NCBI GenBank assembly: GCA_004794785.1
Contig: SJOL01006389.1
Span: 126,625 to 190,624 of the forward strand
Source: Opisthorchis felineus
Lineage: Eukaryota; Platyhelminthes; Trematoda; Opisthorchiida; Opisthorchiidae
Direction: 5' to 3'
DNA: 64,000 nucleotides
Shown: piece after piece, positions 50,101 through 58,679 of the stretch
How the letters are laid out: every line of letters starts with the position of its first letter
How positions within the stretch are numbered: the first letter of the stretch is position 1
Position numbers and translations under genes: made by a program
Notes under the pieces: model-generated
Seen by the model: the letters and a program-made list of their open reading frames with translations, nothing else
Told to the model about the DNA's origin: nothing
The model's database searches: none

Positions 50101-53100
50101 CCTGGAACCCAGCTGGATCTCTCGTTTATGATGTTGTTGAGCAGAGTTTTTACTTAGTTTTGATCGAGTTTAGTTCCTTAGTATTCCACTTCAATCGATG
50201 ATTCATCTTGGGTGCCACTGGTAGATTTCGTTGGTCTGTGTGCGCTTGTGAGTGCTACAACAACTTATTTTGGAGGGGAGGGAAATGAGATTAAGTGCTC
50301 TTCTCAGATCTAAGCTACTCCTGTTGATGACTTCTCTTTCTGATAACCGTACGCCACCATCACTTGGACTGATGAAGCTTCTGTGTCAGAAGCGAAACGT
50401 CGCCCAGTTAAAAACTATCGATCGTTTACCAAGCCATGGTGAAACGATTCCATGGACTCCTTTCAGTTTTCGAAAACTTTACAAATGGAAAGTAGACAAA
50501 TTACAATGTTCCTCATCACTCAGATGAGCTCACGGATCGCAACAAGTTTGGAAAGCACGTGTTGTGAATGTAAAGTGAGAGTTGCCAACCGACTCCCATA
50601 AGTTGTGGTTAATAGCAAAACGCATCCGGACGCAGAATAAAACCAGAAAATGAAATGAAATTGATTAGAAGGAGACAGCAGAAGAAGCTGGGCGACATAA
50701 AATAGCTTGTAAATGTCAGGTGATTGATCACTCGCGAAAGGTCGGTGCCAAGTTATCACTTAAGTGATGGATCAGAGATACCAAAAAGATTGCCAGACGA
50801 GCACCGTTCCGTGGAATATAAACTGCGTTACCATCAAGAGGATTTCTTCGAGAGAAAGTTCAACAGGTGACATGAAAATCACGCATCAACCACGCGTTGA
50901 TAATGTCACGCCGATTGGTGGGGAAACGTCTGCAAGCTAATTGCCACGCCCGGCACACGGGTTATCGGCTACTTGATCAACCACCAGTGCACACTCTGCC
51001 CGTCACACAGACACGCCAGAAACGTCGCAGGTTAGCAAACGCTGCCCTGGCCTTCCCAATTCATGGAGTGATTTCGTCTTTTGCCAGTCCGCCAGGACTA
51101 ATGCAGCTGCCCAGATAGATGAACTTATCTACCACATCGACCGGGGTTTGAGCTTGATCCCACCCAGTCCTACAGTAACACTTCACACTTTATGGGCTTA
51201 AAGTGCATGCCGAACCGAACAGCAAAATTATTTTGGTTATTTGAAGTAGTTTATATTTCTATAGGGTTTGATCCAAGAATAGCGATATCGCAAGCGCACG
51301 AACGCCCCGACAGTATTTCGATCCTCGAAGTGTTAAAAGCACGTAAAGAGGATTCAAGCGGCACATCAGTTACGAAGCTAAAGAGGAACGGCGACAGAGG
51401 ACATCCTTGCCTGACGCCACTGGTTGTGGTAAATTCAGGAGAGAATTCGTAGACATGTACGTGCCCACGGAAGGATGCATACAAAGTCCGTTAAAGAGAC
51501 GAGAATTTAGAAGGGACACCCTTCATCGTCAGACTGCCAGTATGGACGGTCAGTCAAAATCGATTTTCAGGTCGGGAAAAATGGTAACTGTTGGTCGTCG
51601 GAAGTTCCAACACTTGTCGCAAAGTGAAGATATGATCGATGCAACCCCGGTCAAGATGAAGACTAGCCTGATTCTCGAAAAGCTGACTCTCGATAATGGA
51701 TTAACCTGCGTAGGATAATACTAGAGAGCACCTTGGAAACCATAGTCACTGGACTCGCAATGTGCATTTGGCAATCTAGCCGCACCAATAGACAGCGTCA
51801 TGAACAAATAATTCTTCCTTATTTGCTTGAATCTAATCCGCGGTTGCCGTACCGAAAGTGAACTTGGTTCGCAGTTTCGGACAGCGAGTTTAAAATGACT
51901 TTTGGGAGCCATTGTCCACTAGGACGGCTGGCGAGTGCATTCAGTGTCACTTGAAGTGATATCTACCCAATCTCTCACTCAACTGGACAGATGTGGGCCG
52001 GAGTATGAGCCATCAAGATGTTAGTTGATAGGATGACGTGAACGGCAAGCACCGCAGACACTAGGCGTTCCTGTAATAGGTTCTATACGATTAGCATTTG
52101 GCGCCCTAAGTTATCAACCCACTGTTTCATCAGATGGTCAGGTGGGCGGTGTCGAAAAAGATCGAATTAGCTGGTGGTCGTGGCGTGTAAATGCTGCTAC
52201 TCACAATTACAACTGTAACAGTATGGGTCCGTGCATTTCTTTGATTAGAGCATGTGTCCCGTTAGGTTGGCTGTTTTAGTGAGCGGGAGATATTTTCTGG
52301 TGGCTTCTTGGAATTAGACAGGGAACGGAGACCGATCGTGCTTCCGCACCAACCAGAGCGCGCACACACTTGTCTCTGAGTGTTGCGCACACACGGCCGC
52401 ATGCGGTCACCATTTGTCAGTGGTAATAAAATGAACAGGAATAAAATAGTTCGTGTTTATCCTGCAGGTGAAATCAGTCCATGCCAAGAAAACGACAAAC
52501 ACCGTAGTGCATCTCCATCTTTTCTGGAGATCGTCAGCAGTGCATATCCCAAGAATATCTAAGTGGATTCGAATCTACAGCCCCTCAAATAAGAAAGGCG
52601 CGTTCCAGCGCTTACGTATGGGTGCAGCAGTGTGGGTAGGACGTACATGAACTATTACCACCGCAGCCAAGCTAACCTAACCTTATTACAGGCAGCACAG
52701 TCTGTCTGCTTGCTTCAATTCCAATCTCGTTCAAACCGGTTGAAACTGGACTCAGTCGCAGCTACGAACAAAAGTCATCAGCTATTCCGCCTTCACAACG
52801 TTCAATTCAACAAGCTATGGAGGTACACTGAGAACGATACCCCCAAAGTGGCAAGACTATGGTGCAGGCATAAATATGAATGCCGAAACAAAATACAAGA
52901 AGGGTCCGAGAGTCGGCAAGAGTGCTCTGGTAGAGAGACTAAGATATTCACGCCCACTTAGTCTATCCCGCAAACAACCTACCTGAAGCGGCGGCCAAAC
53001 AAACGATAAACACAAGCCTGGTACATATATTTTTGATCGAATCAATCGCTTACTTTAGTTACAACAACGATCATCGGGATACCCAAATTTGCTGACAAGA

Positions 53101-56100
53101 CAGTGTCATCTAGAGGTGCTTCCACTGGTGGATGTTCGTCGATATTCTCACCATCAGGTGTTGATGCGGGGGCTCCAGAAGATCCATTGGTGTTAGTGGT
53201 GACGGTAGGAGCGGTAAGCGTGGAAGACAGGAGAGCTGCCGTAGCTGGATGCAAACCAACCGAGTGTGGACGCCGCGGGTTGATGGGTGCCGTCGCTAAC
53301 GGCGCATGGGAAATCGGAGCCGGCGTGTTGGGTGCTAACAGTGCATCAGGCTCCACATAATCGCGGAATTGTCTGATCACTATAATACCAAGGTTATTTG
53401 CAAATCAGTTAATCGGTCATCAAAATAACAGAGAAGTGCGGAAATCTGGACCACTTTGGATCAGTGATTTCCTCCGAGTCTGGTTATATCAAACAAGCAA
53501 TGAAATAGGAAGTTACAATACTCCTTGGTAGTTGTTTGGATTTCGTAGTGTATCTGCTACGTAAATTTCGGCTACGTGTATCAGTTACGCCCTCACTTCT
53601 GAAACAAACGATGCATAAAGTCTGATAACGGGAGCGGTCGATGATTTCGGGATGCCAAAGATAGGTCCTTTGCTGGCAACGCCGCAATATTGTACACGGT
53701 AACTCTGTCAAAACCAAGGGCTGATCAACACAGTTTTTTAAACATGAGGAAAAAAGCACTCAAAGTTACATCGCCAGAGAATCTAGAGTCATGCAATCTG
53801 AAGCTCATGTGAGGTCCAGAGAGACGGTAGGTATTACCACCTTCAGTACCTCCAAATACCTAGACTGAAAAGTAGTTCCAGTTCGAAAACGAATAATGTT
53901 ACGCCAAGAAAAACCCACTCTAGACTTAGGTGATCTCATGGCTCAGACTAGCCGTTTTCTTGAAAGTAAATGACTCAGAAACATTACCGGCATTTCAAAC
54001 AAGTTCTGATCTCGATGTTATTCATACATTCGTCCAGAAACACTTGTAATCCTGGTAGAACATGTTGGAACCTTAAAAACAGGGCTCATCTGGACCTGCA
54101 CAGAACCAGGAGAGTTCTTCGGACGGGACAGATGCGTCCTCAGATCGTGGACGGAGAGATAAACTCTTGATAAAGTTGGCTGTAACCAACCCATTTGTGG
54201 TGAATAACTAGTCGTGGAAGACGAGCAGTGCTACTGCCGGGATGCGGGTGGTTTTTGGCCCGTTCAGCCTGTTTCCTGCAGAACGTCATATGGTCAGCGT
54301 AATCAAATATAGTTGCTGACTAGCGCTTGTGGCAGTCAACCGATTGACACAACCAGGACAGTTCGCCACCATCATCACTGACAGCACTGCCAGATGAGAA
54401 CACTGGTATTTCACTGCCGAGTAACCAGGCCAATATGTCTGAGCGGAGCCTTAATGGAGAGAAAGAGGGGACAAGTAAGGAATTCTGGAGCTAGTCTATC
54501 ACAAACATACGGGGTGCCTGCACCCCCAACACTCAGTCAAACAATCTGGACAGAAACTGACAGCATGAATGCCATGAAAATCGGTTAGACGTCATATCTT
54601 TCAGTGTCTTCAGCCAAGGGAGGGTAACGTGGGCCCCATCCCAGAATGTGAACAACATTAAAACTTTTCGCAATATTTCCCATTCCATACTGTTACGTCA
54701 CAATCCGTTCACCTCTAAGTTTCCCCACTTCAAATTAGGAACGGAAAACAGCGCCTCTCTCGGTAAGCGTTAACTCGGCTTGACGCAGCCACCTTAACTT
54801 GCAGTCCTGAATGCATTCTTTGATTGACGTGTCTTCTGCTTCATCAGAGACCCGTTCCCCGTCATTTCATTTGGAATTCGCTCATTCCAGTGGATTTAAG
54901 TCGTAGTTCTGGGACTTCGGTTGTAAATAACTTGAAGATGTCTCAGATCCTTTACCCGCAGTGGCTGTCTCGCAGCCGTACACCAATAGAACCTACACCG
55001 TAGCCTGATGCACGTCCCGCTTGAGACCCAATGATATGCCACTGACCCAATAACGCCACAAGTGACGCAAACTGGTAAAGACAATTTCCAGCACTGAGAT
55101 TCGTGCGTTGACTTCGTCTGTCATACCACCGTCGGATATAATGCAACTCCGAGATACGCGAAGTGTTCTAAAACTTCCAGTGTCGCTCCCTGACGTTCAG
55201 AGGGAATTAAGTCCCACAGCGTGACTTTGCACGCTGTTGGGCGAGAGAACTTCGAAGGATTGGACGACCATAATCAGCTTTTCTAGTAACGTCTGCGCTT
55301 CCTATTCTTTTTAATGGGAAAAGTGCCATCTGCATATTCCAGATAGACAAGCTTCTACAGCGGAGGTATGAATGCTGGAGTTTTCGTGACCACTTGTGTT
55401 CGTCTCATTACATTATCCATGTGGAGGAAAAACGAAAATGGAAAGAGTGAACACCACTGTCGGTCACCACTACTCGTGGAAAAGCCTTTAGAGAACGCCC
55501 CATACACTTCCACTGAGGACTTCACCCCAATCGCTAAACAAAGCATAGTGAAGTTTGTCAGCACCCTAGCCCATGGCGCTTGAGAGAAGAGCTTTCGCGT
55601 ATTTTGGAAGCCGTCGGAGGCTCCCAATTTAGCGACAAGGACTCCGTCGCGGATCAGGAACCCCGCTGAGCAATACCAAATTTCGGGTTGAGATATTGTT
55701 GAAAGTGTTCAGCCCGACAATTCAGACATTCCTCTTTGTTAGAAGCGAGCCATTTTTTATCGTTAATTGTTTTGTTCACCAGAAGCATTTCTCGGCCCAT
55801 TGCGAGTATCACTTGGAACAAGTTTTGCACAGTTCCAAAGTTACTCGCTTCATCCACCTCCTCCACACTCTAGACACACCGGATTTCTTGATCCGCGCAG
55901 ATGCTTTTTGTCACCTGGTGTCCGATAGTTTGTTAAGTTGTTTTGTACCGTCGACCAGGAGGTTTAGCTTTCCGAACTTCGAGGTTGAGTTTCGCTTGAG
56001 ATCCAGTGCTTAGATTTATTTGGTTGCGCCGTTTCACAAGCAACGCGCTCAGCATCTTGCGGGACTGCGGACAGTACTTTCAAATAGCAGTCAACATCCA

Positions 56101-58665
56101 GAATAGGCTGCAGTAGGTGGTTTTGGTAAGTTCGCTTCATATTTCGGTCCGAGAGTTTCCCGATAGCCAGGTGAGAGGTGCACAGCTTGCGCGCCCCTAT
56201 AAAGCGAAAAGCAGCAACGGACAAGTGTGTGATCCGAATCCACATGGGTGTTCCAGAACGAGCGGCAGTTGGTAATTGATCCGCGCTACCTGTAGCTGAT
56301 GACGATGTGCTCTACCCAAATAAGATAATAATCACTCAGCTGTAATACCCTTTCGGTGCAAAGCTGCCACGCCACCCGAAAGAAGCACGAGGGCTGTCAC
56401 TTACACGTTGCCCAAGCCTAGACAGGAGCAATCCGGATGCCACAGTTGAGTTGGGAGCACGGACCTTCCGTTCACTAAGTTCGCGCCTCAACCACTGAGC
56501 CAGCTCCAGCTCGTGGTTCATTTGCAGTGGAGGTCGGCTTGCTCGTGGAGGCCACCCCGTGGTCAAGCGGCTTCGGTTGTTTTAGAAGTCAGTACCACAC
56601 AAAATCAGTCTGTGTCCAGCACATAACTGCAGTAGGCACCTGCCGTTGTCCATGCGTTCCGACTTCAGTCCAAGGCGACCACCCAAATGTATCTAAGCGG
56701 CAGCAGTCCAATTTTCCATTCATGTTCCCTGGGACCACAACAATATACGAGCTTTTAGCCCACGGTAATAGGGCGCTCAAAGCCATATACCAGTTGTCTT
56801 TCAGATTATCAGAACGAGGGGCTGTTGGGGTGTAAGCAGATACGACGAACAGGCAGCGATTATCGGATATTCTTACAGATGATGCCAAACTAACCGCATA
56901 GAGGCGTCCATCAATTGACAGCATTCAAGCAGAGACCCTTCAGCTCTATAGCTCAAAACAATACCAAACGAGCCGTGGCAGCTTCCGGATCGTCGGAAGC
57001 GAGAGAAAACCGATGATATAGTCAATCCAACAACCGGACTTGAGTCTTGGATCCTCGTTTCAGAGAGACAGAACACATCGATTTAGGACGGGTCCAGCGT
57101 GCATGCAAGAGCAGTCTGTTGTCCGGCGAACGTTAAAGACTGTCAGATGAACCGATCGCCGAGATGTAAGGAATCATTTCGAAGTGTTTACGGTTGAGTC
57201 AAGCGTAGGTAGTGCAGTTAGTGACAGTGGATGGCAAACGGATTTGTCAGTCCTTGAGAATGGGTCTATGAAGATGTGAGGACAGAAGAACGAATATGGG
57301 AAAGAGAAAGAAGGGCGGTTACTGGGTCGTTATTTGAGGCATCGATTGAACGAATTACATCACTCAAGCGTGAATAGGCTCGCCTGCTCAAACGTGACAA
57401 TTCAGGTGCATCCAGTGTGCGCTGTTGGAGTAGTGGTAACACGCTCGCCTTGCATGTCAGATGCCCGGAGTGGAGACCCAGGCATGGCCAGTAATATGCA
57501 TTGTTGATGAGCTCTAAGAAAAGCGAAACTCGAGTCTAGTGCTTCCTCCCTCCCCCCTCTGGTGTGGACTCACGGGGATAATTGCGCCAGGACAGATGGA
57601 TGGCTGTTATAATGACAATAATGTGGATGTGACCTTGAGATTAGTCGCAGCCAACGACTTGGTCTTCTGGTGCTGGAAGTCATGTATTCGCTTCCTTACC
57701 AGTTGGATATCGCAAGCTCATTAACAACGGCAGGTGCGGCTGTCGTAATAATTGGTGTCAATCCTCACGATACGTGGCGTTCAGAGCGCTGACTTCCAAA
57801 AAACGAAAGAGAAATGGAATGCGAACCGCTATTCTCACATGCGAACCTCCGTACCATTTGGACTCCGTAAACGACCGCAATAAGACCGTGAGGAGTACTT
57901 TTTCAAGAAAGAACCTCTTGCACCTGTGATGACTAAGCGTAGTACAACCGTGGAATAAATAACTTAAAAGGGGTGTATGCTTCTGAGATAAAAACGCGCG
58001 TCAGAGGAAGAGGGGAAGAAGAAATAAGTTCCTGGTCCTTCATGGCATTTTCAATACAAAACGTGAAAACTTACAGCCATTGCGATACTCGGATAGAGTT
58101 TCGAGTGGAATTCCTATTTGATTTATATGCCGTTCCAAAACACCCGCCCATTTTTCCAAACTTTCCGCAATCTTCCATGGTTCAGCCATGCTAACCAACA
58201 ATACGACTACGCACTCCCCAAAATTATCGGCGTTTAGGGCAAACTTTAAAAGACGGCTTTCTATGGCATCTCCATCGAGAATCCATACGCTAAGTTTCGT
58301 CTGATCTGGAAAACAAAATTCAGTTATGTGGTGACGACTGAATTTACTTACCATCTCTATCCTCATCTTTAATGTCAATGAAAGTATATTCCAAACCAAA
58401 ACTCTCTTTTGGATCTTCGGTGCCCTGAAGTTTGGCTATCAGCGTTGTTTTTCCCGTTTCGTCATCCCCCAGAACAACTAAGGCTCTTGTAGACGGCAAC
58501 TTGAACGATGCTTTGTGGGTAACTTCCTTCAGTATACTTGACCTAGGAGAGAAGATTAAGGCAACTTATCTTGGAGTACCACAAGCGTTTTCCATCTTCT
58601 GTAGGCTCCTGTCCTTCTGTTAGGCTGTTCAAGGTTAAGAGTTCAGCTGAACGTGTTGGTGCCAT
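34987..58665 (-). CDS. DYNC1LI: Cytoplasmic dynein-1 light intermediate chain (ten exons, 579 aa)
   Basis: This subunit binds the dynein heavy chain through its GTPase-like domain and links the motor to cargo adaptors through its C-terminal tail. Ten exons join in phase (86, 191, 231, 326, 94, 136, 154, 198, 172 and 152 nt; total 1740). Landmarks are Walker A GDDETGKT (residues 54-61), WILDGD after the switch region, [13 protein letters not shown] (about 268-280), [13 protein letters not shown] (310 on), [14 protein letters not shown] (356 on), a Ser/Pro/Gly-rich tail, and the adaptor-binding helix [16 protein letters not shown] (497-512) with its paired Phe and Leu. The dynein-2 paralogue lacks this helix, so dynein-1 is indicated. 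Human paralogues are about 490-525 residues; the excess is mainly a Pro/Ala/Thr-rich insert in exon 4. Introns total about 22 kb and are full of repeats. The start ATG at 58665 gives the expected N-terminus (DGKRLWSSIL). It appears intact. Confidence 0.97.
35815..35992 (+). mobile_element. tRNA-derived SINE, family 1, with target duplication
   Basis: An 11-bp duplication ATATAGCTGAG flanks it (35804-35814 and 35993-36003). The head has A box TGGCTCAGTGG (35821-35831) and B box GTTTGAATC (35866-35874), spaced as in a tRNA. The tail GCACCGAAAGGGTGTTACAG is not poly-A. A second copy lies at about 56335-56520 on the minus strand, sharing GGAAGGTCCGT, CCCTCGTGCTT and CGGGTGGC. It lies in intron 9, antisense to the gene. 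Confidence 0.85.
37348..37519 (-). CDS. DYNC1LI: Dynein LIC exon 9 (adaptor-binding helix)
   Basis: Contains [16 protein letters not shown], equivalent to the human helix that binds Hook, BICD and spindly-type adaptors, with FF (503-504) and LL (507-508). Acceptor TTTTCTGCAG, donor GCTG|GTGAGT. Confidence 0.96.
38932..39030 (-). repeat. Hammerhead repeat family B, copy 4 (degenerate)
   Basis: Recognised by TGAAAACTCTTGGACAGCCC and CTCTTGGGACTCATTA. The GAAA box and core are both mutated, so it is not a working ribozyme. It lies in intron 8 in the gene's sense orientation. Confidence 0.6.
40475..40622 (-). repeat. Hammerhead repeat family B, copy 5
   Basis: On the minus strand, 40488-40531 has a stem II like GCCC...GGGA, GAAA, CCGG, UC and GTGGGC. 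The core reads TTGATGA instead of CTGATGA, which should cripple cleavage. A reversed piece of repeat C (CATTTGCACACGAATTTGG) ends it. Located in intron 8, sense orientation. Confidence 0.7.
40623..40945. repeat. Unidentified repeat relic ending in a SINE family 1 fragment
   Basis: GTCTAGGTCTGGGCGCCCTG and the following CAGTATCCCAGCCC (about 40903-40937) match the body of SINE family 1. The preceding 280 bp is unusually stop-poor on the minus strand (108 codons, 40556-40882), but the encoded peptide is not recognised. Confidence 0.4.
41096..41167 (+). repeat. Repeat C copy
   Basis: CATCACAAACGAGAGACTCG to GAGAGTATTTGTAA, matching 5236-5315. A reversed partial copy (TGAATCTCTCGTTTATGATG) lies just upstream at about 41051-41070, so two ends face each other. 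Confidence 0.6.
43721..43918 (-). CDS. DYNC1LI: Dynein LIC exon 8
   Basis: [19 protein letters not shown], then a Ser/Gly/Pro-rich tail to SSGIRSK. Exactly 66 codons, phase 0 at both ends. Acceptor TCATTTCAG, donor AAG|GTAAGT. Confidence 0.93.
46112..46265 (-). CDS. DYNC1LI: Dynein LIC exon 7
   Basis: [20 protein letters not shown] to EVVAPDDQ, the end of the folded domain. Acceptor TTTTACAG, donor CAG|GTGCGT. Confidence 0.96.
47349..48152 (-). other. Stop-poor stretch of unknown identity in intron 6
   Basis: Overlapping frames on the minus strand (47349-47558, 47675-47890, 47931-48152) suggest a decayed coding sequence, with pieces such as [19 protein letters not shown]. The protein family was not recognised. 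The opposite strand is open for 167 codons (47550-48053) but is C/T-rich and looks like its shadow. Confidence 0.25.
48279..48414 (-). CDS. DYNC1LI: Dynein LIC exon 6
   Basis: [20 protein letters not shown] to VERDCVF. Acceptor CATGTAG, donor GT|GTAAGT. Confidence 0.96.
49065..49158 (-). CDS. DYNC1LI: Dynein LIC exon 5
   Basis: [20 protein letters not shown] to RRFCLK, very close to the family block that follows TKxD. It is too short to stand out as an ORF. Acceptor TTTCAG, donor T|GTACGT. Confidence 0.95.
49527..49573 (-). ncRNA. Type I hammerhead ribozyme, family A copy 2 (consensus core)
   Basis: On the minus strand: stem I ACTTGGC/GCCCAGT (six of seven pairs), core CTGATGA, stem II GCTTTTG/CAAAAGC with TGT loop, GAAA, minimal stem III CG, cleavage position UU. 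All conserved core bases are present. It is transcribed in the sense of the dynein pre-mRNA. Confidence 0.75.
49840..49886 (-). ncRNA. Hammerhead, family A copy 3 (core mutated)
   Basis: Same structure as copy 2 including stem I ACTTGGC, but the core reads CCGATGA. The lost uridine is essential in hammerheads, so cleavage is not expected. Confidence 0.7.
50055..50133 (-). repeat. Repeat C copy
   Basis: On the minus strand CATAAACGAGAGATCCAGCT to GAGTGTATTTCGG, closely matching 5236-5315, directly abutting the tandem family A repeats. Confidence 0.65.
50362..50408 (+). ncRNA. Type I hammerhead ribozyme, family A copy 4
   Basis: Core CTGATGA (50369-50375), stem II GCTTCTG/CAGAAGC, GAAA, CG, cleavage position UC, then GCCCAGT. 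Relative to the other copies stem II has exchanged a U-A for a C-G pair. Stem I ACTTGGA/GCCCAGT has mismatches next to the core and in the middle. It is antisense to the dynein gene. Confidence 0.7.
50890..51690 (-). pseudogene. LINE reverse transcriptase fragment
   Basis: On the minus strand: a motif-A remnant FPDLKIDFD (near 51575), [20 protein letters not shown] (near 51375-51440), a damaged catalytic motif where YADD should stand (CACDIAIL), [13 protein letters not shown], and [15 protein letters not shown] near 51000. Frames are broken repeatedly. An upstream linker may reach 51912. RTE-like clade suspected. Intron 4, sense orientation. Confidence 0.75.
53054..53379 (-). CDS. DYNC1LI: Dynein LIC exon 4
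   Basis: Starts [11 protein letters not shown] after acceptor TATTATAG and ends [12 protein letters not shown] at AAA|GTAAGC. The middle is a Pro/Ala/Thr/Asn-rich linker of about 70 residues, longer than in the vertebrate protein and probably disordered. Confidence 0.96.
54450..57175 (-). mobile_element. LINE (RTE/CR1-type), about 2.7 kb, defective
   Basis: On the minus strand from the 5' side: apurinic endonuclease with SETRIQD (near 57060), [20 protein letters not shown] and [13 protein letters not shown] (56700-56850); a linker DSDHTLV (near 56230) and [11 protein letters not shown] remnants [10 protein letters not shown] (near 55480); catalytic YADD changed to YADG (55325-55336); and the C-terminal block [16 protein letters not shown] splits the endonuclease. 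Its 3' part (about 54560-54640) matches that of the LINE at 60950. Intron 3, sense orientation. Confidence 0.8.
56335..56520 (-). mobile_element. tRNA-derived SINE family 1, nested in the LINE
   Basis: On the minus strand it has A box TGGCTCAGTGG, GGAAGGTCCGTGCTCCCAAC (B box eroded), CCCTCGTGCTTCTTTCGGGT and CCGAAAGGGTATTACAGCTG. LINE endonuclease sequence continues on both sides (CTTGACCACGGGGTGGCC upstream, EHIVISYR downstream), so the SINE is younger. No clear target duplication was found. Confidence 0.8.
57423..57490 (+). pseudogene. tRNA-Ala-derived sequence (UGC anticodon region)
   Basis: AGTGGTAACACGCTCGCCTT, then GCATG and GGAGTGGAGACCCAGGCAT, align with the D-arm to T-arm of tRNA-Ala, including a TTGCATG anticodon loop. 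The acceptor stem is not paired and the B box is eroded, so it is a pseudogene or the head of another SINE. Confidence 0.45.
58075..58305 (-). CDS. DYNC1LI: Dynein LIC exon 3
   Basis: From [13 protein letters not shown] to LSEYRNG. It corresponds to the nucleotide-domain core of light intermediate chains, including the [18 protein letters not shown] block. Ends GGCT|GTAAGT. Confidence 0.96.
58306..58351 (-). other. DYNC1LI: Intron 2, 46 nt
   Basis: GTAAGTAAATTC to TTTTGTTTTCCAG. It is short, as in the 5' introns of many flatworm genes. Confidence 0.92.
58352..58542 (-). CDS. DYNC1LI: Dynein LIC exon 2 (P-loop)
   Basis: Residues 30-92 plus the first base of Asp93. It holds the beta-strand ALVVL and Walker A GDDETGKT, then [14 protein letters not shown]. 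Ends in G|GTAAGT. Confidence 0.95.
58543..58579 (-). other. DYNC1LI: Intron 1, 37 nt
   Basis: GTACTC to CTCTCCTAG. Removing it joins TG to GTCAAG and restores the family motif LWSSIL. Retaining it would put unrelated residues between Trp29 and SSIL. Confidence 0.9.
58580..58665 (-). CDS. DYNC1LI: Dynein LIC exon 1
   Basis: Residues 1-29, from ATG to the split codon for Trp29 (TG|G). An acceptor-like TTTTGTTGTAG ends at 58679, leaving a 13-nt leader before the ATG. This could be a 5'-UTR intron end or a spliced-leader addition site. Confidence 0.9.
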
Positions 58666-58679
58666 AGTTCGTAAGAACC

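Noticed and set aside
53103..53360. 85-codon plus-strand frame rich in Gly/Ala
   Set aside because: Exact antisense of dynein exon 4.
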